DNA of 64,000 bases, from assembly GCF_019933235.1 (NCBI RefSeq), contig NZ_CP082945.1:7849501-7913500 (forward strand), given 5' to 3'. Origin of the DNA: Streptomyces angustmyceticus. GTDB taxonomy: Bacteria; Actinomycetota; Actinomycetes; Streptomycetales; Streptomycetaceae. Position numbers and translations under genes: made by a program. Positions 31,925-40,776 of the stretch are shown here, piece after piece (within the stretch, counting starts at the first letter, position 1; each line of letters opens with the position of its first letter). The notes under the pieces were generated by a model that was not told the DNA's origin, did no database searches, and was given only the letters and a program-made list of their open reading frames with translations.

Positions 31925-34566
31925 TCAGGATCTGGCTGGCCGGTCTGCTGCGCCGGCGCGGTGGGCGCCTGCTCGCTGTGGCTGCCGGTGTGGCCACCGC
32001 GGTGGCCCTGTTGGCGGCGCTCGGCGGCTTCCTCGGTGCCACCCACGCCACCATGACCGCACAGTCCGTACGATCGACCGTGGTCGACTGGCAGGTGCAG
32101 GCGGCCACCCCTGCCGATGTTCCGCAGGTGTTGAGGACCGTTCACCACACGCCGGGCACCCGGGCGGCACTGCCCGTCGGCTACGCCGCCACCAGCGGTC
32201 TGAGCGCCACCGCAGGCGGCACCTCTCAGACCACCGGACCGGGCAGCGTGCTCGGCGTGCCCGCCGGCTACCGTACGGCGTTCCCGGGAGAGATCCGGGT
32301 GCTGGCCGGACGTGGCGACGGGGTGCTGCTGGCTCAGCAGACCGCCGCGAACCTGCACGCGGCCCCCGGCGACACGGTGGCCGTCGGGCGGGCGGGGCTG
32401 CCACCGGTGCGGGTGCGGGTGGACGGTGTGGTGGATCTGCCGCACGCCGATGCGCTGTTCCAGAAGGTCGGCGCACCGCCGCAGTCGCAGCCGACCGCGC
32501 CCCCGGACAACATCGTCCTGCTCCCGCAGCACCGCTGGCACGCGGCCTTCGACCCGCTGGGCAAGGCCCGGCCCGACCTCGTGCACGAGCAGATCCATAC
32601 ACGCCGCAGCCATGCCCTGCCAGCTGACCCGGCCCTCGCCTACGCGACGGCGACCGGCCGTGCGCACCACACCGACCTGCGGCTGGCCGGCACCGGCGTG
32701 GTCGGGGACAACCTCGGCACGGTGCTGGACGCGGCCCGCTCGGACGCCCTGTACGCACAGATGCTCTTCCTGTTCCTCGGTGTGCCCGGTGCGGTGCTGG
32801 CCGGGGCGCTCACCGCGGCAGTTGCCGGCGCCGGTGCCGCGCGACGGCGCAGGGAGCAGTCCCTGCTGCGGACCCGGGGAGCCTCGGCCGGAAGGCTGCT
32901 GAGCCTGGCGGCCGTGGAGGCCGCGGTGGTGGCGATCGCCGGCGGGGCGGTGGGCCTGGCGGTGGCGGCGCTGCTGGGGCGCACGGCCTTCGGCGCGGCC
33001 GGCAGCCTCACCGCCGGCTGGGCACTGGCGGCGCTCGTCGTCGGCGCGCTGATCGCCGGCGCCACGGTGCTGCTGCCCGCCCGCCGCGACATCAAGGCCG
33101 TCACCGTGGTGGCCGGACGGGCCACGGTGGAGCGACGCCGGGTGCCGCGCACACTGTGGTGGGCGGTTACCGCCGTGCTGCTGATGCTGTCGCTGGTCGT
33201 CTTCGCGATCACCAGTCGCACCAACTATGCCCTGGTCCTCGCGCCCGAAGGGACACCCACGTTGTCGGTGGACTACTGGGCGTTCGCCGGTCCGGCCCTG
33301 CTGTGGGCCGGGGGAGCGCTGCTGGCCTGGCTGCTGACGGACCTGCTCCTGCGGCGCGGGCGGCCGGTGCTCACCAGGTTGCTTCGCCCCATGACCGGTG
33401 CCCTGTCCGGCACGGTCGCAGCCAGTCTGTCCCGGCAGCGGGGCACCGTGCTGCGGGCGGTGGTGCTGCTCGCCCTGGCCGTCGCCTTCGCCGCGTCGAC
33501 TGCCGTGTTCAACTCCACCTACCGTCAGCAGGCCGAGGTCGACGCGGTGCTCACCAATGGCGCCGATGTCACCGTGACCGCGTCCCCCGGCTCCACCGCG
33601 GGTGCGGCCGACGCGGCCCGGGTGGCGGCCCTGCCCGGTGTGCGCAGTGTGGAGCCGCTGCAGCACCGCTTCGCCTACGTCGGCCCCGACCTCCAGGACC
33701 TCTACGGAGTCCGGCCGGCCACGGCCGTCGGAGCGGGGCGGCTGCAGGACGCCTACTTCTCCGGCGGCAGTGCGCGGCAGCTGATGGACCGCCTCCAGCG
33801 GCAGCCCGACGCCCTTCTCGTCAGTGCCGAGACCGCCAACGACTTCCAGCTCCACCCGGGCGATCACCTCCGGTTGCGCCTCCAGGACGCCCGCACCCAC
33901 CGGCTGCGGCCTGTGGAGTTCCGCTTCGCCGGGATCGTCAAGGAGTTCCCGACCGCCCCCAAGGACAGCTTCCTGGTGGCCAACGCCTCCTACGTGGCCC
34001 GGGCGACCGGCAGTGGCGCGGTCAGCACCCTGTTGGCCGACACCGGAGGCAACGGACAACGCGAGGTGGCGCACCGCGTGCGGTCCCTGCTCGGGCCCAC
34101 CGTCCAGGTGACCGACCTCCCCTCGGCCCGCACCGTCACCGGATCCAGCCTCACCGCGGTGGACCTCGGTGGTCTCACCCGCGTGGAACTGGGCTTCGCC
34201 CTGGCCCTCGGCGCGGCGGCGGGCGGTCTGGTCCTGGCCCTCGGCCTGGCCGAGCGGCGCCGCACCCTCGCGCTGGCCTCCGTGCTGGGCGCCCGGGGGC
34301 GGCAGCTGTCCGGGTTCGTGTGGAGCGAGGCCGGAGTGGTGGCGGTGGCGGGCACGCTCGGCGGCGTACTGCTCGGCTGGTCGCTGTCCGAGGTGCTGGT
34401 CAAGGTCCTGTCCGGTGTCTTCGACCCGCCGCCGGCCGCTCTCGCCGTGCCGTGGGGCTATCTCGGCGTCGTCGCCGTGGCCGTCGCAGCAGCCGTTGCC
34501 ATGGCCGCGACAGCCGCCGTGCGCCATGCCCGGCGGCCCCCGCTGAGGGAGCTGCGGGAGTTGTGA
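31921..34566 (+). CDS. FtsX-like ABC transporter permease
   Basis: An 881-residue permease with the duplicated FtsX/MacB architecture: an N-terminal helix (LLAVAAGVATAVALLAALGG), a large extracytoplasmic domain, a three-helix FtsX block at about 275-385, a second block start near 410-480, another extracytoplasmic domain (about 530-750) and a final three-helix FtsX block (about 755-870) with LASVLGARGRQLSGFVWSEA. Such proteins are mechanotransducers or exporters of lipids, lipoproteins or peptides. It starts with GTG overlapping the second ATPase stop and ends the operon, converging on a second two-component system 24 bp away. Confidence 0.92.
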   Translation: MIRIWLAGLLRRRGGRLLAVAAGVATAVALLAALGGFLGATHATMTAQSVRSTVVDWQVQAATPADVPQVLRTVHHTPGTRAALPVGYAATSGLSATAGGTSQTTGPGSVLGVPAGYRTAFPGEIRVLAGRGDGVLLAQQTAANLHAAPGDTVAVGRAGLPPVRVRVDGVVDLPHADALFQKVGAPPQSQPTAPPDNIVLLPQHRWHAAFDPLGKARPDLVHEQIHTRRSHALPADPALAYATATGRAHHTDLRLAGTGVVGDNLGTVLDAARSDALYAQMLFLFLGVPGAVLAGALTAAVAGAGAARRRREQSLLRTRGASAGRLLSLAAVEAAVVAIAGGAVGLAVAALLGRTAFGAAGSLTAGWALAALVVGALIAGATVLLPARRDIKAVTVVAGRATVERRRVPRTLWWAVTAVLLMLSLVVFAITSRTNYALVLAPEGTPTLSVDYWAFAGPALLWAGGALLAWLLTDLLLRRGRPVLTRLLRPMTGALSGTVAASLSRQRGTVLRAVVLLALAVAFAASTAVFNSTYRQQAEVDAVLTNGADVTVTASPGSTAGAADAARVAALPGVRSVEPLQHRFAYVGPDLQDLYGVRPATAVGAGRLQDAYFSGGSARQLMDRLQRQPDALLVSAETANDFQLHPGDHLRLRLQDARTHRLRPVEFRFAGIVKEFPTAPKDSFLVANASYVARATGSGAVSTLLADTGGNGQREVAHRVRSLLGPTVQVTDLPSARTVTGSSLTAVDLGGLTRVELGFALALGAAAGGLVLALGLAERRRTLALASVLGARGRQLSGFVWSEAGVVAVAGTLGGVLLGWSLSEVLVKVLSGVFDPPPAALAVPWGYLGVVAVAVAAAVAMAATAAVRHARRPPLRELREL

Positions 34567-34590
34567 CCGTCACCGTGGACGTACCGGGCG

Positions 34591-35934
34591 TCAGGTCGCC
34601 GGTGTCTGCCTCCCACCGGCGACCAGCCAGGTGAAGCAGGGGTGCGGTGCCCTCCTGGAGACTCGGAGGCGCCCGCCCTCGGCCTCCACCAGGGAGCGCG
34701 CGAGCGCCAGACCGATGCCGTGCCCGCCGCCGGCAGTGTCACCGTCGTAGCCATGTCGCCGGGCAAAGACGTCCACGCTCTCGGGAAGGCCCGGCCCCTC
34801 ATCCGTCACATCCACAGCCGGCACCCCCGCCGCGTCCCGGACGGTGACGGTCACCGTGCCCGCACCGTGGCGGAGGGCGTTGGCCAGCAGGACGTCCAGC
34901 ACCTGCCGGCCGGCACGTGCCGAGCCGACGGCATCCGGCAGGGGCGACTCCACGGTGACCCGTAGGGGGCGGCCCGCGGCCGCCAGTTCGCCGTGCCAGC
35001 GCCGCTCGGCATCGGCGAGCAGCGCCCCGATGTCCAGCGGTGCCCGTTCCGGCACGTCGCGGGCGAGCGAGAGCAGGTCCTCGATCGTCGTCTCCATGGC
35101 GGTCAGCGAGGCCAGGGCGGCCCGCAGCGCGCCGCGTGGATCCGTCGGCGCCTCGGTGGACGGCCCTTGCTTCGCCGCATCGCCCTCGGTCAGCCCGCTC
35201 TCCAGCTCCAGCCGTACCCGGGTCAGCGCGGTGCGCAACTGGTGCGAGGCGTCCGCGCTGAACGCCCGCTCCCGGCGCAGCAACTCCTCGATCCGCGCGG
35301 CGGCCCGGTTCAGCGCGGTCGCGACGGCATCGGCCTCCGGCAGCCCGGACACGCCGGCCCGGGCCGACAGCTCACCGTCCTCCAGCCGGCCGGCGGTGGC
35401 AGCCAGCGCCTCCATCGGATGGGCCAGCCGCCGACTGGAACGGATGCCCACCACAGCCGCCACACCGACCGCGACGACGGCCAGCGCCGCCAAACCGGCC
35501 CACGTCACCAGTGCCCTGCGCCAGGGCCCGTCGGCCGGTGCGCTGGCTCGCACCGCCGCGCGGACCCGCTCTCCGGAGCCCACCGGCACCGTCGCCACCA
35601 GCCGGCCGTCGCCCCGGTCTGAAGTGGCCCGTCCCGCCAGCGCGTCATGCACCGGCCGGTCCCCGGCTTCCGGCCCCGTGCCGACCACCCGCCGCGCTCG
35701 GTCGTCGTACACCCCCACCTGCCTGCCCGGCCCGACGCGTGGCAGTTCCATGGGGTCGCGGGGGTGGTGCACATCCGCCGGAACGGTCACCGCCACTCGG
35801 TCGGCGAGCTGTTGCAGTGCGCGCACCTCGTCCTGCCGGTACAGCCGTAGCGTCGCCACCGCCAGCGGGACGCAGAAGAGCACCACGGCGCACACCACCG
35901 CGGCGATGACCGCTCGCAGGATCCGGCGGCGCAC
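34591..35934 (-). CDS. Sensor histidine kinase of a second two-component system
   Basis: A 447-residue kinase: helix 1 about residues 8-28, a sensor of about 110 residues, helix 2 about 143-165, HAMP, an H-box AFSADASHQLRTALTRVRLE with phospho-acceptor His231 (HQLRT-L form), N-box VLLANALRHG, G1 VTDEGPGLP and G2 GGGHGIGLALARSL. There is no long periplasmic domain of known type. It starts two bases after the stop of its response regulator gene and its 3' end faces the ABC permease, a layout common for systems that sense or control a neighbouring exporter. Confidence 0.93.
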   Translation of the reverse strand: MRRRILRAVIAAVVCAVVLFCVPLAVATLRLYRQDEVRALQQLADRVAVTVPADVHHPRDPMELPRVGPGRQVGVYDDRARRVVGTGPEAGDRPVHDALAGRATSDRGDGRLVATVPVGSGERVRAAVRASAPADGPWRRALVTWAGLAALAVVAVGVAAVVGIRSSRRLAHPMEALAATAGRLEDGELSARAGVSGLPEADAVATALNRAAARIEELLRRERAFSADASHQLRTALTRVRLELESGLTEGDAAKQGPSTEAPTDPRGALRAALASLTAMETTIEDLLSLARDVPERAPLDIGALLADAERRWHGELAAAGRPLRVTVESPLPDAVGSARAGRQVLDVLLANALRHGAGTVTVTVRDAAGVPAVDVTDEGPGLPESVDVFARRHGYDGDTAGGGHGIGLALARSLVEAEGGRLRVSRRAPHPCFTWLVAGGRQTPAT

Positions 35935-35936
35935 GG

Positions 35937-36620
35937 TCAGCTCTCCCCGGGAGGTTCGAGCCGGTAGCCGAAGTGCCGCAGGGTCGTGATCCGTACCCGG
36001 TCACCGAGCTTGTGGCGGAGTGCCGCGATGTGCACGTCGAGCGTCTTGGTGGAGCCGAACCAGTTTGTGTCCCACACCTCGCCCATCAGGTCCTCCCGGC
36101 TCACCGCACTGCCGACCGAGGCGGCCAGCCGCACCAGCAGATCGAACTCCTTGGGCCTCAGCTCCACCTCGCCCTCCGGGGTCAGGCATCGCCGGGCGGT
36201 GCGATCGATGAGCAGGGCGCCGTGCCTGGTCGGGCCAGTCCCGCCGTGCCGGCCCGGAGCCGCCCGCCGCAGGTGGGCGGCGATCCGCGCCTGCAGCTCG
36301 GCCAGCCGGAACGGCTTGGTCAGATAGTCGTCGGCGCCCGACTCCAGCGCCTCGATCACATCCATCTCACCGCTGCGCGCCGTCAGGACGACGAGCACGG
36401 CCCGCGGCAGCAGCTCGCGCAGCCTCCGGCACAGCTCGAAGCCGTCCACGTCCGGCAGCCCCAGGTCCAGCAGCACCAGCTCGGCGGGCTCCCGCCCGGC
36501 ACGCTCCAGCGCCGCCGCCCCGTCGGGGCACCAGTCGCACTCATGACCCCGCGCGCGCAACATCGAAGCGAGCCTGCCGCCGATGGCCTCGTCGTCCTCG
36601 ACAATCACGATCCGTGCCAC
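35937..36620 (-). CDS. OmpR-family response regulator of the second system
   Basis: A 227-residue regulator with acidic pocket residues E8/D9/D10, phospho-acceptor D52 (LLDLGLPDVDG), T80 and K102 (LTKPF), and an intact winged helix (VELRPKEFDLLVRLAASVGS, TKTLDVHIAALRHKLGDRVR, LRHFGYRLEPP). It is the first gene of a two-gene unit with the histidine kinase. The DNA upstream (36621-36690) has no obvious repeats. Confidence 0.94.
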   Translation of the reverse strand: MARIVIVEDDEAIGGRLASMLRARGHECDWCPDGAAALERAGREPAELVLLDLGLPDVDGFELCRRLRELLPRAVLVVLTARSGEMDVIEALESGADDYLTKPFRLAELQARIAAHLRRAAPGRHGGTGPTRHGALLIDRTARRCLTPEGEVELRPKEFDLLVRLAASVGSAVSREDLMGEVWDTNWFGSTKTLDVHIAALRHKLGDRVRITTLRHFGYRLEPPGES

Positions 36621-37308
36621 GCCCTCACGCTAGCGGTGGGCGCGGCCCGGTACGACTCGGCGGGGGCGCACATACACGGGCGGGGCCAGTCGGGTGATGG
36701 CGGGGGACAACGCCCCGCCGGCCGCCGCGAGGAGAACCTGCCACAGCGACAGGTGCACCCCCGTTCCGCCGGGCACACCAGGCTCCCTCCTGGCACGCTT
36801 GCTAGGTGACCGCACGCCACTGACCCTGCCCACCGGGATCCTCGCTGCCGGACTGCTCGTCGCCGCGGCGGCTTCGGCCGCTTCCACGCTCCACGCGGCG
36901 AGCGAACTGCACAACAACGTCGAGATCGCCGAAAGCCGCTCCGGCGTCGGATAGGAAGCCCAGGTCTGGCCGCCCTGGCGGCGCGCGAACGCGACAAAAG
37001 ATCACACCCGGCCCTGTGGGGCAATGGCGACCCCCGAGAAATCGGCCCGAGTCCCTCTGCGCACAGCGCTGGGCACGTTGAATTCCTGCGCTACTGCACG
37101 GGCCGGCGGATCGCGGGTGGACGGCGGACGGCCCTCCAAGAGCGAGTGACGATAGTGAGCTACGGGACTTCCTTCAGTCACCGGCCGCCTGAACGCAAGC
37201 AGCCGGATATCCGGTCCGACCCCGCGTGCCACGGCAGACCGATGCGCTCCTGGTGAAAGGCCACGGGAGGCGGCCATCCTCTACATCTCGGCTCGTGCAT
37301 GGCTGTTG
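36621..37308. other. Long gap with one weak candidate small membrane protein
   Basis: Most of this 690-bp stretch has no recognisable gene. The plus strand from about 36694 to 36954 encodes a peptide with one convincing hydrophobic helix near its end (LPTGILAAGLLVAAAASAAS, followed by a charged tail ELHNNVEIAESRSGVG). The preceding residues look random and no ribosome binding site is evident. It may be a small membrane protein or the remnant of one. Confidence 0.3.
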
Positions 37309-38004
37309 TCACAGGTTCAGCAGCAGGTCCCGGACCGTGTCGGGCTGGGACAGGAACGGGTGGTGGCCGGCGTCGAGTTCGACGACGTTGTCGGCCCGGC
37401 CGGCGAATTCGCGCTGCAGGCGCGGCGGGGTGCCCCGGTCCTGAGCGCAGACGAGGTAGGTCGAGGGCGCCTGCTGCCATGCGGCAGCCCCGACCTGCTG
37501 CCCGGTCACCTGCAGGCTCTGCGGGGCAAGGTGGTGGGCCGCCTGCGCCTGGACCTCGGGGTCGCAGTCCTGCAGGAACGTGTTCACGAGCAGCTCGGGG
37601 AGGACCCCGAACGTGCCGGCGTCGGGGTCGATGTCGAGGAACGGGGCGGGGTTGTCGGCCCCGAAATCCGACAGGCTCTGCCCGGCCTCGGGCAGGTAGC
37701 TGGAGACCAGTAGGAGGTGGCGCACCGACCCGATTCCCGCAGCGGCCTCCGCAGTGACGATGCGGCCGTAGCTGTGGGCGACCACGACGGTCGGCTCGTC
37801 GCCGGCCTGCAGTACCTGCCGCACCGCGGCCACGTCCTAGGGCAGCCCCGGACCGCCGACGCCGCTGGGCAGGCCCGCCTCGCCGCAGCTCGGCAACGCC
37901 GGGGCCACACTCGGCACCCCCTGCTCCTGCAGCAGCTCGGCGGCGCGGTGCCACCACCACGATCCGTCCCGCACGCACGCCCCGTGCACGAACACGACTC
38001 TCAT
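37309..38004 (-). pseudogene. Alpha/beta hydrolase interrupted by one TAG codon
   Basis: From ATG 38004 (GGGAGG upstream) the frame reads MRVVFVHGACVRDGSWWWHR, stops at TAG 37837-37839, and resumes in the same frame with VRQVLQAGDEPTVVVAHSYG to a stop at 37309. The whole would be a 231-residue alpha/beta hydrolase of the MhpC/salicylate-esterase type: HGA oxyanion strand, AHSYG nucleophile elbow and DAGHHPFLSQP catalytic His. Besides the nonsense codon, the residue after SYG is Arg where Gly is usual, suggesting decay. The TAG could also be a sequencing error. Confidence 0.75.
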
Positions 38005-38189
38005 CGCCACCTCCCAGTCGGCCTCGACCGCCCCGGCCCGTTTGTCGATCGTCAAGTGCCCAGTACATGCGTCCCGGCGACGAGGGAAGGGACGACGGAC
38101 CCTCGGTTACAGGCAGCCTCCCTGCGCAGCCGGAGACACGCCGGTGCAAGTCCAGTCAACCGGATGACGGTGCGCTCGATCCGCAGGCA

Positions 38190-38523
38190 CTACCGAGCGT
38201 GTACCGGGACCGCGCGCCGGCCGGGTCCGTTGTAGACGCCGAGTGGGCGGATGCGGGAGTTGTGCTCCAGCTGCTCGGTGATGTGCGCGGTCCATCCGGT
38301 GATCCTGCTCATCACGAAGAGAGGGGTGGAGGTGGGGACGTCGAACCCCATCAGGTGGTACGCGAGCCCGGCGGGGTAGTCGAGGTCGGGGTGGATGCCC
38401 TTGCGGCTGAGCATCGCGTGGCGGAGCGCGGAGTGCAGGGCGGCCAGCCGGGCCGCGTCGGGGGAGTCCGCACTCGCGACCAGGAGGTCGGTGGCCTCTT
38501 GCACGATCGGGACGCGGAAGTCG
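38190..38523 (-). pseudogene. Citrate synthase C-terminal remnant
   Basis: The minus strand reads DFRVPIVQEATDLLVASADS, SRKGIHPDLDYPAGLAYHLM, GFDVPTSTPLFVMSRITGWT and AHITEQLEHNSRIRPLGVYN, the small-domain end of citrate/2-methylcitrate synthases including the catalytic-Asp helix (PDLDYPAGLAY) and the RPLGVYNGP terminus. The N-terminal two thirds with the catalytic His residues are missing; upstream DNA belongs to thiI. The ATG at 38504 is internal to the family alignment. A clear gene fragment. Confidence 0.8.
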
Positions 38524-38538
38524 GGCGACGGCCCCCGG

Positions 38539-39879
38539 TCATGAGGGCACCATCCCGGACTGTCCTGTCGCGCACGTGGCCGGAACGGGGTGGCCGGACG
38601 CGAGGCCGTGGTCCTGACCGTCCGCGTCGGGCTCCGCTTCCTCGCCGGGGACTCCCGGGTACATGACCTGGACGTCGCGCAGCAGGCCGTCCACCACGTC
38701 GTCCAGGTCGAGGCGCTTCTCCACGGTGTGCAGGTTGGTCAGCCCGGCCCGCAGGCTGACGCGGGGCGGCGCGAGGAGTTTGCAGCAGTCCTCGTCCGGC
38801 AGTACGGAGATCTCCGCGGTGCCGATGGACCGGGCCTCGTCGATGATCTCCTGCTTCTCCCAGCCGACCAGGGGCCGCAGCACCGGCAGGGTTGCCGCCT
38901 CGTCGACGGCTGCCATGTTCGCCAGGGTCTGGCTGGCCACCTGCCCCAGGCTGTCACCGGTCACCAGGGCTTCCGCCCGGGTGCGGCCCGCCAGCGCGGA
39001 AGCGGCGCGGACCATCAGCCGTCGCTGTGCCACGACCTGGAGCCTGCCGGCCCCCGCGATGGCCAGCTGCTTCTGTGCGTGGCCGAGGGCGATGACGTGC
39101 AGCCGCCCGCCGGGCTGGTAGCGATTCAGTTCACGCGCGAGGGCGTACGCCTTGTAGACCGATGCCGCGTTCGTATACGGAGCGCCGGTGAAATGCACGA
39201 AGTCGCAGCGCAGCCCGCGGCGCATCGCCCGGTAGGCCGCCACGGGCGAGTCGTAGCCGCCGGAGAGCAGAACCAGAGCGCGTCCGCTGGAGCCCACGGG
39301 CAGGCCGCCCGGTCCCGGGTGACGGGTCCAGGAGACGTAGCTCTCCTTGTGGTCGACCTCGACCGAGACCAGTACGTCCGGGCTGGAGAGGTTCACCGGG
39401 AGGGGGCCCAGGGCTTCCCGGACGCGGGCCCCGAGAAAGCGCTCGAACTGCGAGGACGTCATCTCGAAGCGCTTGTTCCGCCGCTTGACCCGCACGGCGA
39501 AACTGATCGAGGGCCGTTCCGCGCGAGCGGCGGTGAGCGCCTCCACGGCCGTCTCGGTGATGTCCGACACGGTGCTCGGGACACGCAGGGCGGGCTCCAC
39601 CGAGTTGAACCCGATCACCCGGCGGGCGCGCTCCACGAGATCTTCCAAGGGAACCTCGCCGCCGAGCACGGTGACGTTCTGGCCGGACTTGATCCATGTG
39701 GAGCCGCCGATGCCACGCAGGGCGCCGCGGAGGTTGTCGTGCAGCCGCTCGGTGAACAGGTGCCGGTTGCGGCCCTTGAGGAAGATCTCACCGTGCTTGA
39801 GCAGGACACAGGGCCCGCTGGGGATGGGGAGGGGCGCCCTGGGGGAGGGGACGGCGGGCATGCTCGGTTCGGCAGGCAC
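38539..39879 (-). CDS. thiI: tRNA 4-thiouridine synthase ThiI
   Basis: A 446-residue ThiI: a ferredoxin-like N-terminal domain (LLKHGEIFLKGRNRHLFTER), a THUMP domain (about 80-185) and a PP-loop adenylase (ALVLLSGGYDSPVAAYRAMR, P-loop SGGYDS at 206-211), with TGDSLGQVASQTLANM and DEDCCKLLAPPRVSL toward the C-terminus. There is no C-terminal rhodanese domain, so a separate sulfur donor is needed. It adenylates U8 of tRNA for sulfur insertion. GTG 39879 has GAAGGAG upstream. A cobalamin riboswitch lies 170 nt before the start on the same strand, an unusual control for this enzyme. The last 30 residues are a non-conserved acidic tail. Confidence 0.9.
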   Translation of the reverse strand: MPAEPSMPAVPSPRAPLPIPSGPCVLLKHGEIFLKGRNRHLFTERLHDNLRGALRGIGGSTWIKSGQNVTVLGGEVPLEDLVERARRVIGFNSVEPALRVPSTVSDITETAVEALTAARAERPSISFAVRVKRRNKRFEMTSSQFERFLGARVREALGPLPVNLSSPDVLVSVEVDHKESYVSWTRHPGPGGLPVGSSGRALVLLSGGYDSPVAAYRAMRRGLRCDFVHFTGAPYTNAASVYKAYALARELNRYQPGGRLHVIALGHAQKQLAIAGAGRLQVVAQRRLMVRAASALAGRTRAEALVTGDSLGQVASQTLANMAAVDEAATLPVLRPLVGWEKQEIIDEARSIGTAEISVLPDEDCCKLLAPPRVSLRAGLTNLHTVEKRLDLDDVVDGLLRDVQVMYPGVPGEEAEPDADGQDHGLASGHPVPATCATGQSGMVPS

Positions 39880-40048
39880 GAAACTCTCCTTCGCGAGTCG
39901 TCGTGAGGGCCGGCGCAGGGCCGCGAACGGGGCGCAGACCCGGCCGTCCCCGCTCTGCGCAGGGCTGGGTGGGACACACCACTCGCTCAGCGGTCCCGCT
40001 GCCGGGACGCGTGGATCCGTGCGCGGTGATCACCCCCCGCACGAGCAG

Positions 40049-40240
40049 TGGCAGGTCTTCGGACTCGTGGGCACATCCCGACGGAAGGGACACCCACTGG
40101 CCGTCGCTTCCCAGGTCACATGCGGACCCAGTGCTTCATGACGGCGGTCGTTCCCACTCACCGCTGCGAGGCAGTCCCGGACTCCCACCGGGTTCCCTCT
40201 TGCGACACCCCGTCTGGCGGACGGGCTGAACCAGCTGCCG
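40049..40240 (-). promoter_or_regulatory. Cobalamin (B12) riboswitch
   Basis: On the minus strand the order of conserved blocks is GAGGGAACCCGGTGGGAGTC, CGGGACTGCC, CGCAGCGGTGAGTGGGAACG, GCACTGGGTCC, ACCTGGGAAGCGACGGCCAG, then CACGAGTCCGAAGACCTGCC, the B12-box end. This is the cobalamin aptamer, including the GCGAC-type core and the terminal GACCTGCC that pairs with GGCAGCTGG at the 5' end. In streptomycetes such elements precede cobalt transport, B12 biosynthesis or B12-alternative enzyme genes. Here the next gene on the strand is thiI. A GTCCCG-N4-CGGGAC hairpin at about 40000-40016 could be part of the expression platform. Confidence 0.93.
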
Positions 40241-40539
40241 GTCCAGGGTAGACAAGGCGGCGCGCATTCCGTGAACCGGACCTTGATTCTGCACTCTGAG
40301 CCGGGATGGCCGATTCGAGGCTCTGTCGGGTATGGGAATGATGCGTCATTCTGAGGCGCCTGTCGGTATGCGCCTGTCAGTGCCGGCCGTGCCGCCACCT
40401 CCTGCCCTGCGGCGCGCGGCGCCGGGAACGCTCACGCTCCACCCGCCGCCGTGATGCACAGGATGTCGTCCGGCCCGGCCGGCACGCCTCTCTGTCCGCA
40501 GCGTGCCGGTGCGGCTGTCGGGCGGCGAGGACAGAGCGA
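40241..40539. other. Spacer upstream of the riboswitch
   Basis: About 300 bp without a supported gene. The part next to 40241-40330 is comparatively AT-rich and probably contains the promoter of the riboswitch transcript. Confidence 0.35.
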
Positions 40540-40677
40540 TCTCCACCCGGCCGTCCGGCACCAGGTCGAGCAGCACAGCCGTGTCCCGGTCCGTGCCGCA
40601 GCCGGCGTCCACGACGGTCTCGCGCCCGTCGGATTCAGCCGGCCGAGGGTGCGCTTGCCCCACTGCTGGTGCGGCAA
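40540..40677 (-). pseudogene. SAM-dependent methyltransferase fragment, frameshifted
   Basis: The minus strand reads LPHQQWGKRTLGRLNPTG in one frame and, after a frameshift near 40625, GRETVVDAGCGTDRDTAVLL and DLVPDGRV in another. Together they match the start of a trans-aconitate-methyltransferase-like enzyme including motif I (VVDAGCGTGRD). Sequence after motif I degenerates. Confidence 0.6.
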
Positions 40678-40776
40678 GGGAGGCGAGTCGCATGTCTCGG
40701 CATCCCCGGTAAGGGGCACGATCCCGGCACGGACTGCCGCGCCGGGCCGTGGCGCCCCGGTGTCGTGCAGCCACCG

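Noticed and set aside
31717..34527. 936-residue minus-strand open frame opposite the ABC permease
   Set aside because: It is the antisense shadow of the FtsX permease: composition is Gly/Gln/His/Arg-rich without any domain, and the plus strand has clear transmembrane and FtsX features.
29857..34566. BceAB-type bacitracin detoxification module
   Set aside because: BceAB systems have one ATPase and a ten-helix permease with an intramembrane-sensing kinase; here there are two ATPases, a lipoprotein and kinases with ordinary extracytoplasmic sensors.
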